A stretch of DNA of 64,000 nt from Gordonia sp. SID5947. Its GTDB lineage: Bacteria > Actinomycetota > Actinomycetes > Mycobacteriales > Mycobacteriaceae. The stretch covers positions 806,001 to 870,000 of the forward strand of contig NZ_WWHU01000001.1 in the NCBI RefSeq assembly GCF_009862785.1, given 5' to 3'. Of this stretch, positions 17,568-26,737 are shown piece after piece. Each line of letters opens with the position of its first letter. Within the stretch, counting starts at the first letter, position 1. The notes under the pieces were generated by a model that saw only the letters and a list, made by a program, of their open reading frames with translations, was not told the DNA's origin and did no database searches. Position numbers and translations under genes: made by a program.

Positions 17568-18287
17568 TCAGAAGATGTCGTCGAACGCATCGCCGATCGC
17601 GTCCGCGACGTCTCCGGCGGCGCCGCCGAGGGCACCGGCGGCTCCTCCGTAGGCGGCACCGATCCCGCCGGCCACCCCACCGATCAGGTCGCCCGGATCC
17701 GGCAGTTGCAGACCGGATTCGGAGTTGGTGTTCGACACGTCGTGCGAATCCTGGTTGTAGGAGTCGTTGGTGGAGTTGTCATCGTGCGAGTCGTAGCTGC
17801 GCTGATCGTTGAACGAATCGTGAATGTCGTGACGATCATGCGTCTCGGTGTAGTGATTGCTGTTGTCGCTGGTGATTCCTCCGCGCTCGTAACCCAGGTT
17901 GATGTGGTCGAGTGAGATCCCCCCGCCGTCGCCGCCGGGGCCACCGTCTCCCCCACCGGCCCAGAATCCCTGTTGGCCACCAGCTCCACCGGCGCCACCG
18001 TCCCCGGCATCGCCGACGTTGAGCGTGTTGTGGCTGTCGTTGGTGCTGTTGTCTTCGATGTGGGTGTTCTGGGTGTTTCCGCTGTTGTTGCCGTGCACCG
18101 ATTGGTCGACGTTGGTGGTGTCGTTGTCGAAGGTGTTGCCCACGACATTCCCGTCGCCGGCGACTCCCCCGGTGGTCGCGATGTTGCCGGTCGAGTCGCC
18201 GCCGATCGCCACCGATCCTGTACCCGAGGAGGTGGTCGAGCTGTCGACATTGGTGGTCTGGGCGCCTGCGGTCCATTGGTTCGTCAT
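17568..18287 (-). CDS. IniB-like Asn/Asp/Gly-rich low-complexity protein
   Basis: A 239-residue protein with extreme composition (Asn, Asp, Gly, Ser, Thr). It carries GSVAIGGD, ATTGG and NDTTNVDQSVHGNNSGNT, also present in altered form in the neighbour at 18470-19618, followed by a Gly run, a His/Asp/Asn-rich segment (NDSYNQDSHD) and a hydrophobic Gly/Ala tail (GGVAGGIGAAYGGAAGALGG). It lacks the conserved N-terminal IniB helix domain. There is no signal peptide. A repetitive beta structure is plausible. It occupies the iniB position before iniA. Confidence 0.75.
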   Translation of the reverse strand: MTNQWTAGAQTTNVDSSTTSSGTGSVAIGGDSTGNIATTGGVAGDGNVVGNTFDNDTTNVDQSVHGNNSGNTQNTHIEDNSTNDSHNTLNVGDAGDGGAGGAGGQQGFWAGGGDGGPGGDGGGISLDHINLGYERGGITSDNSNHYTETHDRHDIHDSFNDQRSYDSHDDNSTNDSYNQDSHDVSNTNSESGLQLPDPGDLIGGVAGGIGAAYGGAAGALGGAAGDVADAIGDAFDDIF

Positions 18288-18469
18288 CGTCTTGTCCTTG
18301 TCTGATCGAATTACCCTGGGTGGGTTGATGTGTCGGGATGGTCGGGTGTTCGGTTGGTCGTTTCGGGAGTGTCGTAGACGCTAGGCGTCGCATCGTGCTG
18401 GGAGAAACGGGGTTGGCCCCCTCTCGTGTTCGCCGTTCGACGGGGGTGTCGCGCCCCGCCCCCCAAGGG

Positions 18470-19618
18470 TCAGGCACCGTCGGCGACACCGTCTGCGATG
18501 ACGGCATCGCTCATCGTCGGTGCCACGGAGATGCCAGGATCGGAAACGTATGTGGTGCCGGCACTGTCGTAGTCAGGCACGTCGTGTGCGGGATCCGGAA
18601 GGAAGGAGGTGTCCGTCGCCCCGCCGGCACCGGAGCCGACGTCGAACGCCTCGCCGTAGCCGACGTGGTCCGTCGCCGGATCGGCCAGAGGGTCGTCCGG
18701 CATGATCGACGTCGCGGGATCGATCGGTTCATCGATACCGACGGTTGAATCGGGAACGGTGTCGTGATGCGACGTCAGGTCCTCACTTGTCATCGTCACC
18801 GGACGTGCGGCGTCGGTTGTCGGTTCGGCGTCGCCCACCAGCGTCTGCGGGACCCGGCTGAACGGCTCGATGTGCTGCAATCCCTCGAGATCGCCACCGG
18901 CAGCGACCGCGAGAGTCGCAGGCATCGGGTCGAGCGCGATCGCCGCCGGATGAAATGGGCCAGAGGCAGACGCCGCGACAGTCGGAGCCGTTGTTGCCGG
19001 GCCCGCCGGCGTGGTTCCGGCGGACGTGCCGCCCTGCCCGCCGCCGGCGGCAGATTTCACGTCGACCGAGTCGTGACTGTCGTTGTGCGAGTTGTCTAGT
19101 ACCTCGGCGGCAGATGTGTTTCCGCTGCCGTCGCCGTGCACAGACTTGTCGACATCGGTGGTGTCGTTGTCCTCGGTGTTGTGCGTCTTGTTGTTCTCAC
19201 CTGCGGTGCCCCCGGTGGTCGCGACGTCCCCGTGGTTGTCGCCGCCGATGGCGACGGATCCATCGCCGGTGGCATTGGTCTGGCGAGCGTCGAGATGGTT
19301 GTTGTCGCCGATGATGGTGTTGAACTGCTGGTAGTAGTTGTTCGTGATGTTCTGGATGATGCCGGCAGCGCTGCCGTGGCTGGGAATCTGCGGTTCCCAG
19401 TGACCACCACCGCCGCCATTGGGCGCCGGAACGGTCTGTGCCACCTCGTGCACCGCCTGTCGCACCTCCTGCGGCGTGACGTCCTTCAACCCGGCGTCGG
19501 CCAGGCACTTCCCCGAATTCTCGTTGAATGCCTCCGCTTTGGCCTGATCGCCGAAGAGGCCGAGAATGAACTGGACGAGCGCGTTGCGTTCCTCGTCGAT
19601 CGTGTCGCGTTGTGGCAT
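18470..19618 (-). CDS. iniB: IniB-like protein with conserved N-terminal helical domain
   Basis: A 382-residue protein. The first 50 residues form the IniB-type domain (LVQFILGLFGDQAKAEAF, then CLADAGLKDVTPQEVRQAV), similar in spacing to M. tuberculosis IniB. The middle has a YQQFNTIIGDNNH stretch and the repeat module with GSVAIGGD, ATTGG and DTTDVDKSVHGDGSGNT; the tail is Pro/Asp/Thr-rich. ATG 19618 has a strong AGGAG 7 nt upstream, so longer starts are rejected. No signal peptide. The IniB function is unknown in any organism; the assignment rests on domain and synteny. Confidence 0.78.
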   Translation of the reverse strand: MPQRDTIDEERNALVQFILGLFGDQAKAEAFNENSGKCLADAGLKDVTPQEVRQAVHEVAQTVPAPNGGGGGHWEPQIPSHGSAAGIIQNITNNYYQQFNTIIGDNNHLDARQTNATGDGSVAIGGDNHGDVATTGGTAGENNKTHNTEDNDTTDVDKSVHGDGSGNTSAAEVLDNSHNDSHDSVDVKSAAGGGQGGTSAGTTPAGPATTAPTVAASASGPFHPAAIALDPMPATLAVAAGGDLEGLQHIEPFSRVPQTLVGDAEPTTDAARPVTMTSEDLTSHHDTVPDSTVGIDEPIDPATSIMPDDPLADPATDHVGYGEAFDVGSGAGGATDTSFLPDPAHDVPDYDSAGTTYVSDPGISVAPTMSDAVIADGVADGA

Positions 19619-19822
19619 CTCGCATCTCCTAGGGGCCGGCCTCCTTTCGTGGAGGCATGCCAGCAACGCTAGATCGATGAGAGCTCAACCCAAACGGGGA
19701 ACGGCCCCGTCGTCGCGGTGAGCGTATGGGGCTTCCGATCGGGGGTCGGTGATGCCTGCAGGGGATGCGGCGGATGAGATCAGACGCCTTTCGGTGGCCG
19801 CGCCGCGGGGCGACTCCCCGAA

Positions 19823-20356
19823 TCAAAGCGGGTCGATCGAATGGTCGACGGGGTCCGGCACGGACCACTCCGCGACGGGGTGCTCAGGAACGGGGTGCTC
19901 AGGAACGGCGTCGGGGGTGGTCATCAGTGCGGTGAGGTACGGGTCAGACGCTCCGGTCGGGGTGAGATCGAGATCCGACCCGAGATCGTATTCGTCTTCC
20001 GCGCAATTGAATGCGGCACCGTCGTACGGAGCGTGCTGAGCGCACGGTGCCGGCGGGGTCTCGTGGTCCATTCCCGGCTCTGGGAACGGAACTGACGGGA
20101 TCGGGGTGTCTTGACCGCCCACGGCGTCGAACGCGAACAATGCCTCACTGCCACGCCACACATTGTCGTCGACGGCTGCGAGTCCTCCGGCGTCCGTGCC
20201 GCCCGCCATCGGTATCAGTGCAGAGATGTCCGAGGCTGACACGTCGTGCAGGTCCGCATCCCGGAGTGCCCGTGCCGGGTCCGCCGCGTAGGCGGCGGCC
20301 ACTTCGGGATCATGGGCGAGAGCAGTGACGAACTCGAGAAACGTCGATCGGGGCAC
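19823..20356 (-). CDS. Short IniB-like protein, first gene of the ini operon
   Basis: A 177-residue acidic protein. Its N-terminus (FLEFVTALAHDPEVAAAY, then ALRDADLHDVSASDISALI) parallels the N-terminal domain of the neighbour at 18470-19618, and the remainder is a Pro/Asp-rich low-complexity tail with a tandem PEHPVPEHPV. GTG 20356 is set by the strong ribosome site AGGAGG at 5-nt spacing. It is transcribed away from the Hsp70-like gene across a 426-nt shared promoter region. Only the N-terminal domain is conserved. Confidence 0.72.
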   Translation of the reverse strand: MPRSTFLEFVTALAHDPEVAAAYAADPARALRDADLHDVSASDISALIPMAGGTDAGGLAAVDDNVWRGSEALFAFDAVGGQDTPIPSVPFPEPGMDHETPPAPCAQHAPYDGAAFNCAEDEYDLGSDLDLTPTGASDPYLTALMTTPDAVPEHPVPEHPVAEWSVPDPVDHSIDPL

Positions 20357-20782
20357 GCGTTCCTCCTTCTCGATCCGGCGGCATGCGATGCCCACATCCG
20401 CCGGCCTGTTCGGTGCGAACCTTGGCCGTCTCGGCATCGGGCATCGAAACAGTTTGTGGCACAGCTTCTGTCACCACACACGGTGGCCGATCGTGCTTCC
20501 GATGCTATCCGCAGGACGTTCCGCTTCGTACGGGGTTCTGCCCGCATGCGCCCAGGGGGAATCGGGGGTCGGATCGTGTGGCGGGGCGCGAGGGCACGGG
20601 GCATACACCCGACTTCCGTGTCGAAAACCGAGTAGGTCATCGGGGATCCCCATGCCGGATTGTCTGACTTGAGTAGTGCGCTACTCGCGACCCCCAGGTC
20701 GTTCGGCATTTCAATGGTGCACAGAGGTGACCACAGACGCGATCACCCTCAATACCACGACTCGCACCCCGAGGGGGCTCCG
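20357..20782. promoter_or_regulatory. Divergent ini/hsp70-like control region
   Basis: 426 nt without a convincing gene, serving both the leftward ini operon and the rightward hsp70-like/iniR-like operon. It contains a 10-bp palindrome GGGGATCCCC (20642-20651) and an inverted repeat GAGTAG-tgcg-CTACTC (20671-20686). Both are candidate binding sites for the LuxR-type regulator encoded downstream. In mycobacteria iniBAC is governed by Lsr2 and IniR; that link here is inference. Confidence 0.5.
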
Positions 20783-22600
20783 ATGGCGACCGCACTCGGA
20801 ATAACGCTTGGCAGCCGATTCCTGCACGCCGCAACTTTCCCGGCGGGCGAACCCTGCCTACAGCGCTCCGCATCCGTGACCGTCGATGCGACGCACAACT
20901 CGGGCCGGCCGACGGAATGCGGTACTGCAGAAGAGAACCCTCGAGTTGCGGCCGGTGGGTTGACGATCACGGGTTTCGTGGACCGGGTGGGTGACCCGGT
21001 GCCGATCGCGGGACCGGACGGTCTGGGACGGCCCGCCGAAGTGCTCACCGCCGCGGCGATCAAGAGTATTGCGGCGGCCACGGCCGATCGGTTTCCGTCC
21101 GCTCCGCCGATGGTGGTCGGGTATCCGGCCGCGTGGTCGTCCCACCAGAGGACGGTTCTGGACGCGGCATGTCGCGATGCCGGGCTCCCGTCGGACCTGC
21201 GATCGGAAACGGACGTTGTGTGCGCGTTGGCGCGTCTCCGCGAGCTCGAGGACTACCCGAAGGCCGGATTGCTCGCGATCGCCGACCTCGGAGCGTCGGG
21301 GACCACCGTCGCCGTGGTCGATGCCGTCGACGGCACGACGGTCGGCGACGCGGTCCGTATCGAGGAGCCGGCCGGCAACGATCTCGACCACGCGGTGATG
21401 CGATACGTCCTCGGCGAGACGATCGATGACCCGACGGTCATGGTCGCAGCTGATCCGAATCTCACATCGGCCCTCACGATCCTCCGTCGGCGGTGCGTCG
21501 CTGCCAAGGAAGAGCTCTCGCGGTCGACAGTTGCGGTGGTAGACGTCGACCTCCCTGTCTACCGCGGTGGTGTCCGGATCACGCGGACCGAGCTCGAAGA
21601 CCTTCTGGTGCCTTCGCTCGGTCGGCCTCCTTCGGCGATCAGGGAGATCCTGGCGCGCGCGGGGCGGTCGACGTCCGAACTCACCGCGCTGGCCGCCATC
21701 GGTGGAGGCGCGTCGGTAGGACTGACCACGCAACACCTGTCCGGCGAGTTTCACCTCCCGATACTGGTCGACGAAGATCCGGCGACCTCGGCGGCGCGCG
21801 GGGCTGCCATGCTGGCGGCAACACGGGCCCGGCCGGTGGTCGCCCCGGTCGCCTCGGTCGGGTGGGTCGGTACGGCGGCGTCCCCGACCGCGACCTCGGC
21901 TGAACCGGATTCCGACCCGTCGCCGACGGGACCGCGCCCCGGGCGGGCGGGTGCCACCTCGAAGCCCACGGCATCATCTGATCCGTCGTCCGCCAGGTCG
22001 GTCCTCGACGACGGGCCCGACAGCCGAGTCCCCGAGACCGGCGCCGATTCCGCAATGTCCGGTCCTGTGCTGCGCTTCGCCGACGATGCGCCGCACGCAG
22101 CACCTGACGAGGACCCTTCGCCACCGAAGACACGGCGACGGGCCGCCATCATCGTGGGGGCGGCGGTCGCTCTGGTGGTGACGGTCGGTGGTTCGGCGCT
22201 TGCGATGTCCGGCGGGGACAACCCGACCACGCCCACCGAAGCGCCGACATCGGTCACGACGACCGAGACCCCGACGTCAGCTCCTGACGTCGAGAACGGG
22301 GTGACGGACGAGCCGCCAGTCGTCACCCAACCGGAGGAGACGGCACAGCAGAGCACCCCGGAGGTACCGATTCCCGAGGTGCCGTCCGAGATCAGCACGC
22401 CGCAGGTCGGTTCAGGTGGCACCGATGCGGGAAACAACGGTGGCACCGACTCAGGAACTGGCAGCGGCACCGGCACGGGAACGGGCAGCGGCACCGATTC
22501 GGGAAACAGCGGTGGCGCCGGCACCGATGATGGCGCCGGTTCCGGCGGTGGCACCGATCCGAACGTGAGAACGGGCAATGGGACCGATGCCGCAGAGTGA
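20783..22600 (+). CDS. Membrane-anchored Hsp70/actin-fold protein
   Basis: A 605-residue protein with three parts. The N-terminal actin/Hsp70 nucleotide-binding fold has a phosphate-2-like loop (IADLGASGTTVAVVD), a connect-1 motif (SSHQRTVLDAACRDAGL) and an adenosine loop (AAIGGGASVGL). A Pro/Ser linker leads to one transmembrane helix (about residues 454-478, AAIIVGAAVALVVTVGG). The last 120 residues are Thr/Pro- then Gly/Thr/Ser/Asp-rich repeats outside the membrane. The phosphate-1 aspartate of DnaK is replaced (GITLGSRF), and no substrate-binding domain exists. ATG 20783 follows GAGGGGG. Confidence 0.82.
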   Translation: MATALGITLGSRFLHAATFPAGEPCLQRSASVTVDATHNSGRPTECGTAEENPRVAAGGLTITGFVDRVGDPVPIAGPDGLGRPAEVLTAAAIKSIAAATADRFPSAPPMVVGYPAAWSSHQRTVLDAACRDAGLPSDLRSETDVVCALARLRELEDYPKAGLLAIADLGASGTTVAVVDAVDGTTVGDAVRIEEPAGNDLDHAVMRYVLGETIDDPTVMVAADPNLTSALTILRRRCVAAKEELSRSTVAVVDVDLPVYRGGVRITRTELEDLLVPSLGRPPSAIREILARAGRSTSELTALAAIGGGASVGLTTQHLSGEFHLPILVDEDPATSAARGAAMLAATRARPVVAPVASVGWVGTAASPTATSAEPDSDPSPTGPRPGRAGATSKPTASSDPSSARSVLDDGPDSRVPETGADSAMSGPVLRFADDAPHAAPDEDPSPPKTRRRAAIIVGAAVALVVTVGGSALAMSGGDNPTTPTEAPTSVTTTETPTSAPDVENGVTDEPPVVTQPEETAQQSTPEVPIPEVPSEISTPQVGSGGTDAGNNGGTDSGTGSGTGTGTGSGTDSGNSGGAGTDDGAGSGGGTDPNVRTGNGTDAAE

Positions 22601-25001
22601 TCGACCGCGGTCGGCCGGCACATCGTCACGCGAGGTGCTGTGCCAATCGATCGTGGTGCCGCTGATCTCCGAATCCCGGCGACCGGCGACGCGACTCATC
22701 ATCGGACTGTCCGGTTCCGGTAAGACCCGCCTGCTGCACGCGGTGGGGAACCGACTGTGTGAGCACGGGTTCACAGTCGTAGCCGGATTACGTTGCACGG
22801 AAACAGATGTCGACGTGCTGCTGATAGACGACCTCGATCAGCTCGGGGACGCTGACCTTGATGCCCTCACCGAGCTGGTGTATCAGGGGACGCACATCGT
22901 GATCGCCGCGACCCGCCCCCGGCGGCGCCGTTCCCGACTCCAATCCACGATCGGAGCACTCACCCGCGAAGCCCCGGCCGTGCGGCTCGGTGCGCTGTCC
23001 CATGGCGAGATCGCGGACCTGGTGGTCCAGCACGCCGATCCCGCACTCTCCCCGCACGTCCATGAGCTCACCGCCGGAGTTTCGTGCCTCGTCGACGCAG
23101 CGGTCGCGTCGCTGGCGGCCGGTCCCGACGGTGCGCTCCCGGATGCGGCTGTCGTCCGTGAGATTCGCGAGCGACTCGGCACCTGCACCGAAACCGAGCT
23201 CACGGTCATGGCGTTGATGACTCTCGGTGTCGACGTGGGCACCACCGACGTCGCCGAGGTGCTGGATCTGGATTTCGATCGAGCCGCCGAAGTCCTCGAT
23301 GTGGTTCGATGCCACGGCCTTCTGGATGGCGGTGACCTTCTCACCGCAGAGGTACACCGCCAGGCCATCGCCACCCTCGGCCGCCGTCGAACCGCCCAGG
23401 TCGAGCGTTCACTCGAAGAACTCTGGCGTCGCAACGGCGGCATCACGACACACCTGTCAGCGAAGCTGTCCGCTGACGGCGTGGAACGGTCCGTCGATGC
23501 ACGCCTGGACGAGGTCGCCGAGCTCATCCGCGCCGGTACCCTGACCGGCGTCGGCGGTCTTCTCGACGCGCTGTGGCCGATGGTCGATGACAGACAACGT
23601 GTGCGGGCCACCGATCTGGCGGCGGTGACAGCGCAGCTGAACGGCCATGCCGAGCGCGCCGCCTGCCTCACGCAATGGTCCTCAGACCACACATCGCCCG
23701 ATGCCATCGGCAGCGCGACCCGAGCGCGATGGGCCGTGATCGCGGCCGCCGGTGGCGATCTGCGGGATCTGGGCGAGTTCGCCGACCCCGGTCTCGCAGG
23801 CATCGGTCCGCAGACGTCGGCGACCGTGGAAGTGATGGTTGCGCGGGGGCTGGCGTCGTCGATGTTCGGGTCCTCCCCCGCTGCCCTGCACACACTCATC
23901 CGAGCTGCCGGCATCGACCGTGAGTGCGCGGCCACCCGCATCTGCGCCGACACGGCGGCGGCCACCGCCGCACTCCTCGCCGTGCACACAGGAAATCTGA
24001 AGAGGGCGCGAACCGTCTTGTCTCGCGCTCCGGTCGCCGATCTTCCGACGTACCACAGCCGGCGGCACCAGATCTTGCTGATCTGGGTGGCCTTGTTCGA
24101 AGGTGACGTGGAAGGTGCCGCCTCGGAGCTCGACGCGCTCGTCGAGACGTCCGGCCAGTCGGTCGTCCGGCCACCCCGTGATGCACTCGCGTTGGCGGCA
24201 CTTCGGGTGGCGATCGCCCGCCGACGCGGAGATGAGGCGGTCATCCTCTCCGTCTTGCCAGAAGCGATCGACGTGCTGGGCGAATACACGGTGGATGTCT
24301 TCGGCCTCTTGTTCGTGGGTGAGATACGGATGGCCGCTGCGCAGGTCGGGTGGTCGGACAGGATCGCCACCACGGTCGGCGACGTCGCGCGCCTGATCGG
24401 TCAGCTCGGTCCCTCGTCGCAGTGGTCGGTGATCGCGCACTGGCACGGCGTTCACGCCGCCATCAACGCGAACGCACCGACCGACGTCGTTCCGGCCGCA
24501 CATGCCTTGGCCGACGCTGGGAGGACGAATCCGTACGCGGCGGTACTCGCCCGGGCCGGCAGGGTGTGGGTCGAAGTACTCGGAGGCGATGTCGACATCG
24601 AGCGAGTTTCTTCTGCGACAAGAGAACTCGAGGCAAACGGACACATCTGGGACGCCGCGCGGCTGGCGGGACAGGCGGCCCTGTCTGCGTCGGACACCCG
24701 GACCAGCGGGGCGATGCTCCAGCTTGCGCGGTCACATCGCGTCCACTCCGCGGCCACGAGCGCGGCGACGCCGGTGCAGGTGAGATCAGCGGTCGCCGTG
24801 CTCAGCGAACGCGAACGCGAGGTCGCGAACCTGCTGTTGTCGGGGATCACCTACCGGGATATAGGCGAACGCCTCTTCATCTCGGCGAAGACGGTTGAGC
24901 ATCACGCCGCCCGTATCCGACGCCGTATCGGCGCCGACACGCGCTCCGAGATGTTGACGATGCTGCGGGCGATGCACCTCGGACAGGATCTCGCGGTGTG
25001 A
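22578..25001 (+). CDS. IniR/MalT-like STAND-type ATPase with LuxR DNA-binding domain
   Basis: An 807-residue regulator. Residues 43-50 form Walker A (GLSGSGKT), residues 78-89 Walker B (VDVLLIDDLDQL), followed by a winged-helix region, a long helical TPR-like sensor domain and a C-terminal LuxR helix-turn-helix (LSEREREVANLLLSGITYRDIGERLF is the recognition block, given here in part). The size and architecture match mycobacterial IniR (Rv0339c, about 830 aa), reported to respond to trehalose. The start overlaps the last 23 nt of the Hsp70-like gene, indicating coupling. Regulation of the adjacent ini operon is inferred. Confidence 0.85.
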   Translation: MGPMPQSDRPRSAGTSSREVLCQSIVVPLISESRRPATRLIIGLSGSGKTRLLHAVGNRLCEHGFTVVAGLRCTETDVDVLLIDDLDQLGDADLDALTELVYQGTHIVIAATRPRRRRSRLQSTIGALTREAPAVRLGALSHGEIADLVVQHADPALSPHVHELTAGVSCLVDAAVASLAAGPDGALPDAAVVREIRERLGTCTETELTVMALMTLGVDVGTTDVAEVLDLDFDRAAEVLDVVRCHGLLDGGDLLTAEVHRQAIATLGRRRTAQVERSLEELWRRNGGITTHLSAKLSADGVERSVDARLDEVAELIRAGTLTGVGGLLDALWPMVDDRQRVRATDLAAVTAQLNGHAERAACLTQWSSDHTSPDAIGSATRARWAVIAAAGGDLRDLGEFADPGLAGIGPQTSATVEVMVARGLASSMFGSSPAALHTLIRAAGIDRECAATRICADTAAATAALLAVHTGNLKRARTVLSRAPVADLPTYHSRRHQILLIWVALFEGDVEGAASELDALVETSGQSVVRPPRDALALAALRVAIARRRGDEAVILSVLPEAIDVLGEYTVDVFGLLFVGEIRMAAAQVGWSDRIATTVGDVARLIGQLGPSSQWSVIAHWHGVHAAINANAPTDVVPAAHALADAGRTNPYAAVLARAGRVWVEVLGGDVDIERVSSATRELEANGHIWDAARLAGQAALSASDTRTSGAMLQLARSHRVHSAATSAATPVQVRSAVAVLSEREREVANLLLSGITYRDIGERLFISAKTVEHHAARIRRRIGADTRSEMLTMLRAMHLGQDLAV

Positions 25002-25082
25002 CGACGTTGTCATACCGCGGGTCCACACTCGGACGCCAGACCGCGGTCCGCGCCCCGCGCCTCCAGATGCCGGAAGCCTGCC

Positions 25083-26516
25083 TCATTCTCCCGTGGCGGC
25101 GCGGTTGGGAGGCGTCATACCCAGGGCGCTGACCGCAGCCAGCGCGGCTACCCCTCCGAGCACGAACCAGGCTTCCTGGAAGGCGCTGTGGGCGGCCGCA
25201 TATCCGACCGGTGCGCCGATGACGGCGACCAACAGGCTGACACCCAGCGCCATTCCGATCTGTCGGCTCATGTTCACCACAGCACTTCCGGTCGCGGACT
25301 GAGACGCCGGGAGGTCTGCGGTGGCCGACGACAGGATCGACGGAAGTGCCAGCCCGACACCGATACCGCCGATCAACCAGCCCGGCAGGATCTCGGTGGC
25401 GTAGTCGGGCGTCGCGTCCACGGACAGCGCGATGGTCAGGCCGCCGAGTCCGAACAGGACGCAGCCCGCGGACACGAGAACCCCCACCGGAATACGTGCA
25501 CTCAACCGATGCGCGACCGCCGCGAAGATCGGTACCATCAGCGGACCCGTCGAGACCGCGAATCCGGTCTTGATCGCCGAGTATCCCCAGACCTGCTGCA
25601 GCCAGAGGATGTTCGCGAGCAACGCGCCGGCAAACGGAATCGCGAAGAGTACCGCGGTGATGTTGGAGAAGGAGAACGCTCGCACTCGCAACAACGCCGG
25701 GTCGATGACCGGCTCCGGATGTCGTGCCGAGCTGATCATGAAGGCGACGAATGATGCGATTGCCACGACCCATGCTCCGATGACCATCCCGTCCGCCCAT
25801 CCCCACTCAGGCCCTTGCACGAGACCGAAGGTCAAGGCGCCGATCGAGATCGCGAGCAATGCGGCGCCGAGGACGTCTGGCAGATCGGTCACCGCGTCAT
25901 TTCGTGACCGACTGAGCACGAGCGCGCCTGCCACCAACGCGGCGACGCCGACGGGGACGTTCACCAGGAACACCCAGCGCCATGAGGCCTCCACGAGCAA
26001 CCCGCCGACCGCGGGACCCAGTGCCGCGGCGAGAGCACCGGTGGCCGCCCAGATTCGTACCGACCGGGCACGTACTTCGAGCGGCATCGTCGAGACCACC
26101 AACCCGAGACTGGCAGGTGTGAGGATGGCCGCACCCACTGCCTGCAGGCACCGGAACGCGACCAACCACCAGACCCCGTCCGCCGCAGCACATGCGCCAC
26201 TCGCAACGGTGAAGATCGCCAACCCCAGCAGGAAACCGCCCTTGCGCCCGTATCGATCGACGATCCGGCCTCCGGGCACCAACAGCGCGGCATAGATGAT
26301 CGTGTAGGCATTCAACACCCACGACAGTTCGGACAGCCCTACACCGCCGAAGTCGCGGCCGATGTCATCGAAGGCGACGTTCACGATGAAGACGTCGAGG
26401 CTCGCCATGAACGCCGCCAGCGACAAGATCAGCAGCACCACACCTGGCCGGCCCGGCCCCTTCGAATCGGTACGAGGTTGCGCGGCACTGTTCGCCACCG
26501 GGTCGATTGCCGTCAT
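25083..26516 (-). CDS. MFS drug-efflux transporter, DHA2 (14-TM) family
   Basis: A 477-residue membrane protein with the DHA2/EmrB-QacA pattern: LDVFIVNVAFDDIGRDF in TM1, GGRIVDRYGRKGGF (motif A), and FRCLQAVGAAILTPASLGLV plus GPAVGGLL around motif C. Such proteins export drugs or dyes using the proton gradient. ATG 26516 is preceded by GGAGG at 6-nt spacing; longer starts upstream are unsupported. It is divergent from an HxlR regulator that probably controls it. Confidence 0.92.
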   Translation of the reverse strand: MTAIDPVANSAAQPRTDSKGPGRPGVVLLILSLAAFMASLDVFIVNVAFDDIGRDFGGVGLSELSWVLNAYTIIYAALLVPGGRIVDRYGRKGGFLLGLAIFTVASGACAAADGVWWLVAFRCLQAVGAAILTPASLGLVVSTMPLEVRARSVRIWAATGALAAALGPAVGGLLVEASWRWVFLVNVPVGVAALVAGALVLSRSRNDAVTDLPDVLGAALLAISIGALTFGLVQGPEWGWADGMVIGAWVVAIASFVAFMISSARHPEPVIDPALLRVRAFSFSNITAVLFAIPFAGALLANILWLQQVWGYSAIKTGFAVSTGPLMVPIFAAVAHRLSARIPVGVLVSAGCVLFGLGGLTIALSVDATPDYATEILPGWLIGGIGVGLALPSILSSATADLPASQSATGSAVVNMSRQIGMALGVSLLVAVIGAPVGYAAAHSAFQEAWFVLGGVAALAAVSALGMTPPNRAATGE

Positions 26517-26699
26517 GGTTGTCCTCCAGTGATGTTCTGTCGTACCGAAGTGATGGATCGGCCGGCCTCGTCTCGCATGCTGACGTCGTCGACAGACCAG
26601 CGGCCCGAAGTCGACAGAGTGCGGGAATGGACGTGCACCGCGCAGAACGTGGGCGCCAGCGCGGGGTCGGTGAGTTGTTTCACGAAACTGATGTAACCA

Positions 26700-26731
26700 G
26701 AGTTGAGTTCTTTGATGCAACTCACTAGTAT
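26700..26731 (+). promoter_or_regulatory. HxlR-gene promoter with internal inverted repeat
   Basis: TTGAGT (26703-26708), a 17-nt spacer and TAGTAT (26726-26731) lie 6 nt before ATG 26738, predicting a leaderless message. An inverted repeat GAGTTG/CAACTC (26700-26723) spans the -35 and spacer, suiting autorepression and control of the divergent MFS gene. Confidence 0.55.
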
Positions 26732-26737
26732 CGGCTC

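Noticed and set aside
22420..22590. Gly/Thr/Ser/Asp-coding direct repeats considered as a non-coding repeat array
   Set aside because: They are in frame within the Hsp70-like protein tail and code for its extracytoplasmic region.
22883..24373. 496-codon minus-strand open frame antisense to the LuxR-type regulator
   Set aside because: Arg/Ser/Thr-rich shadow composition without domains; the plus-strand protein has Walker motifs and helix-turn-helix.
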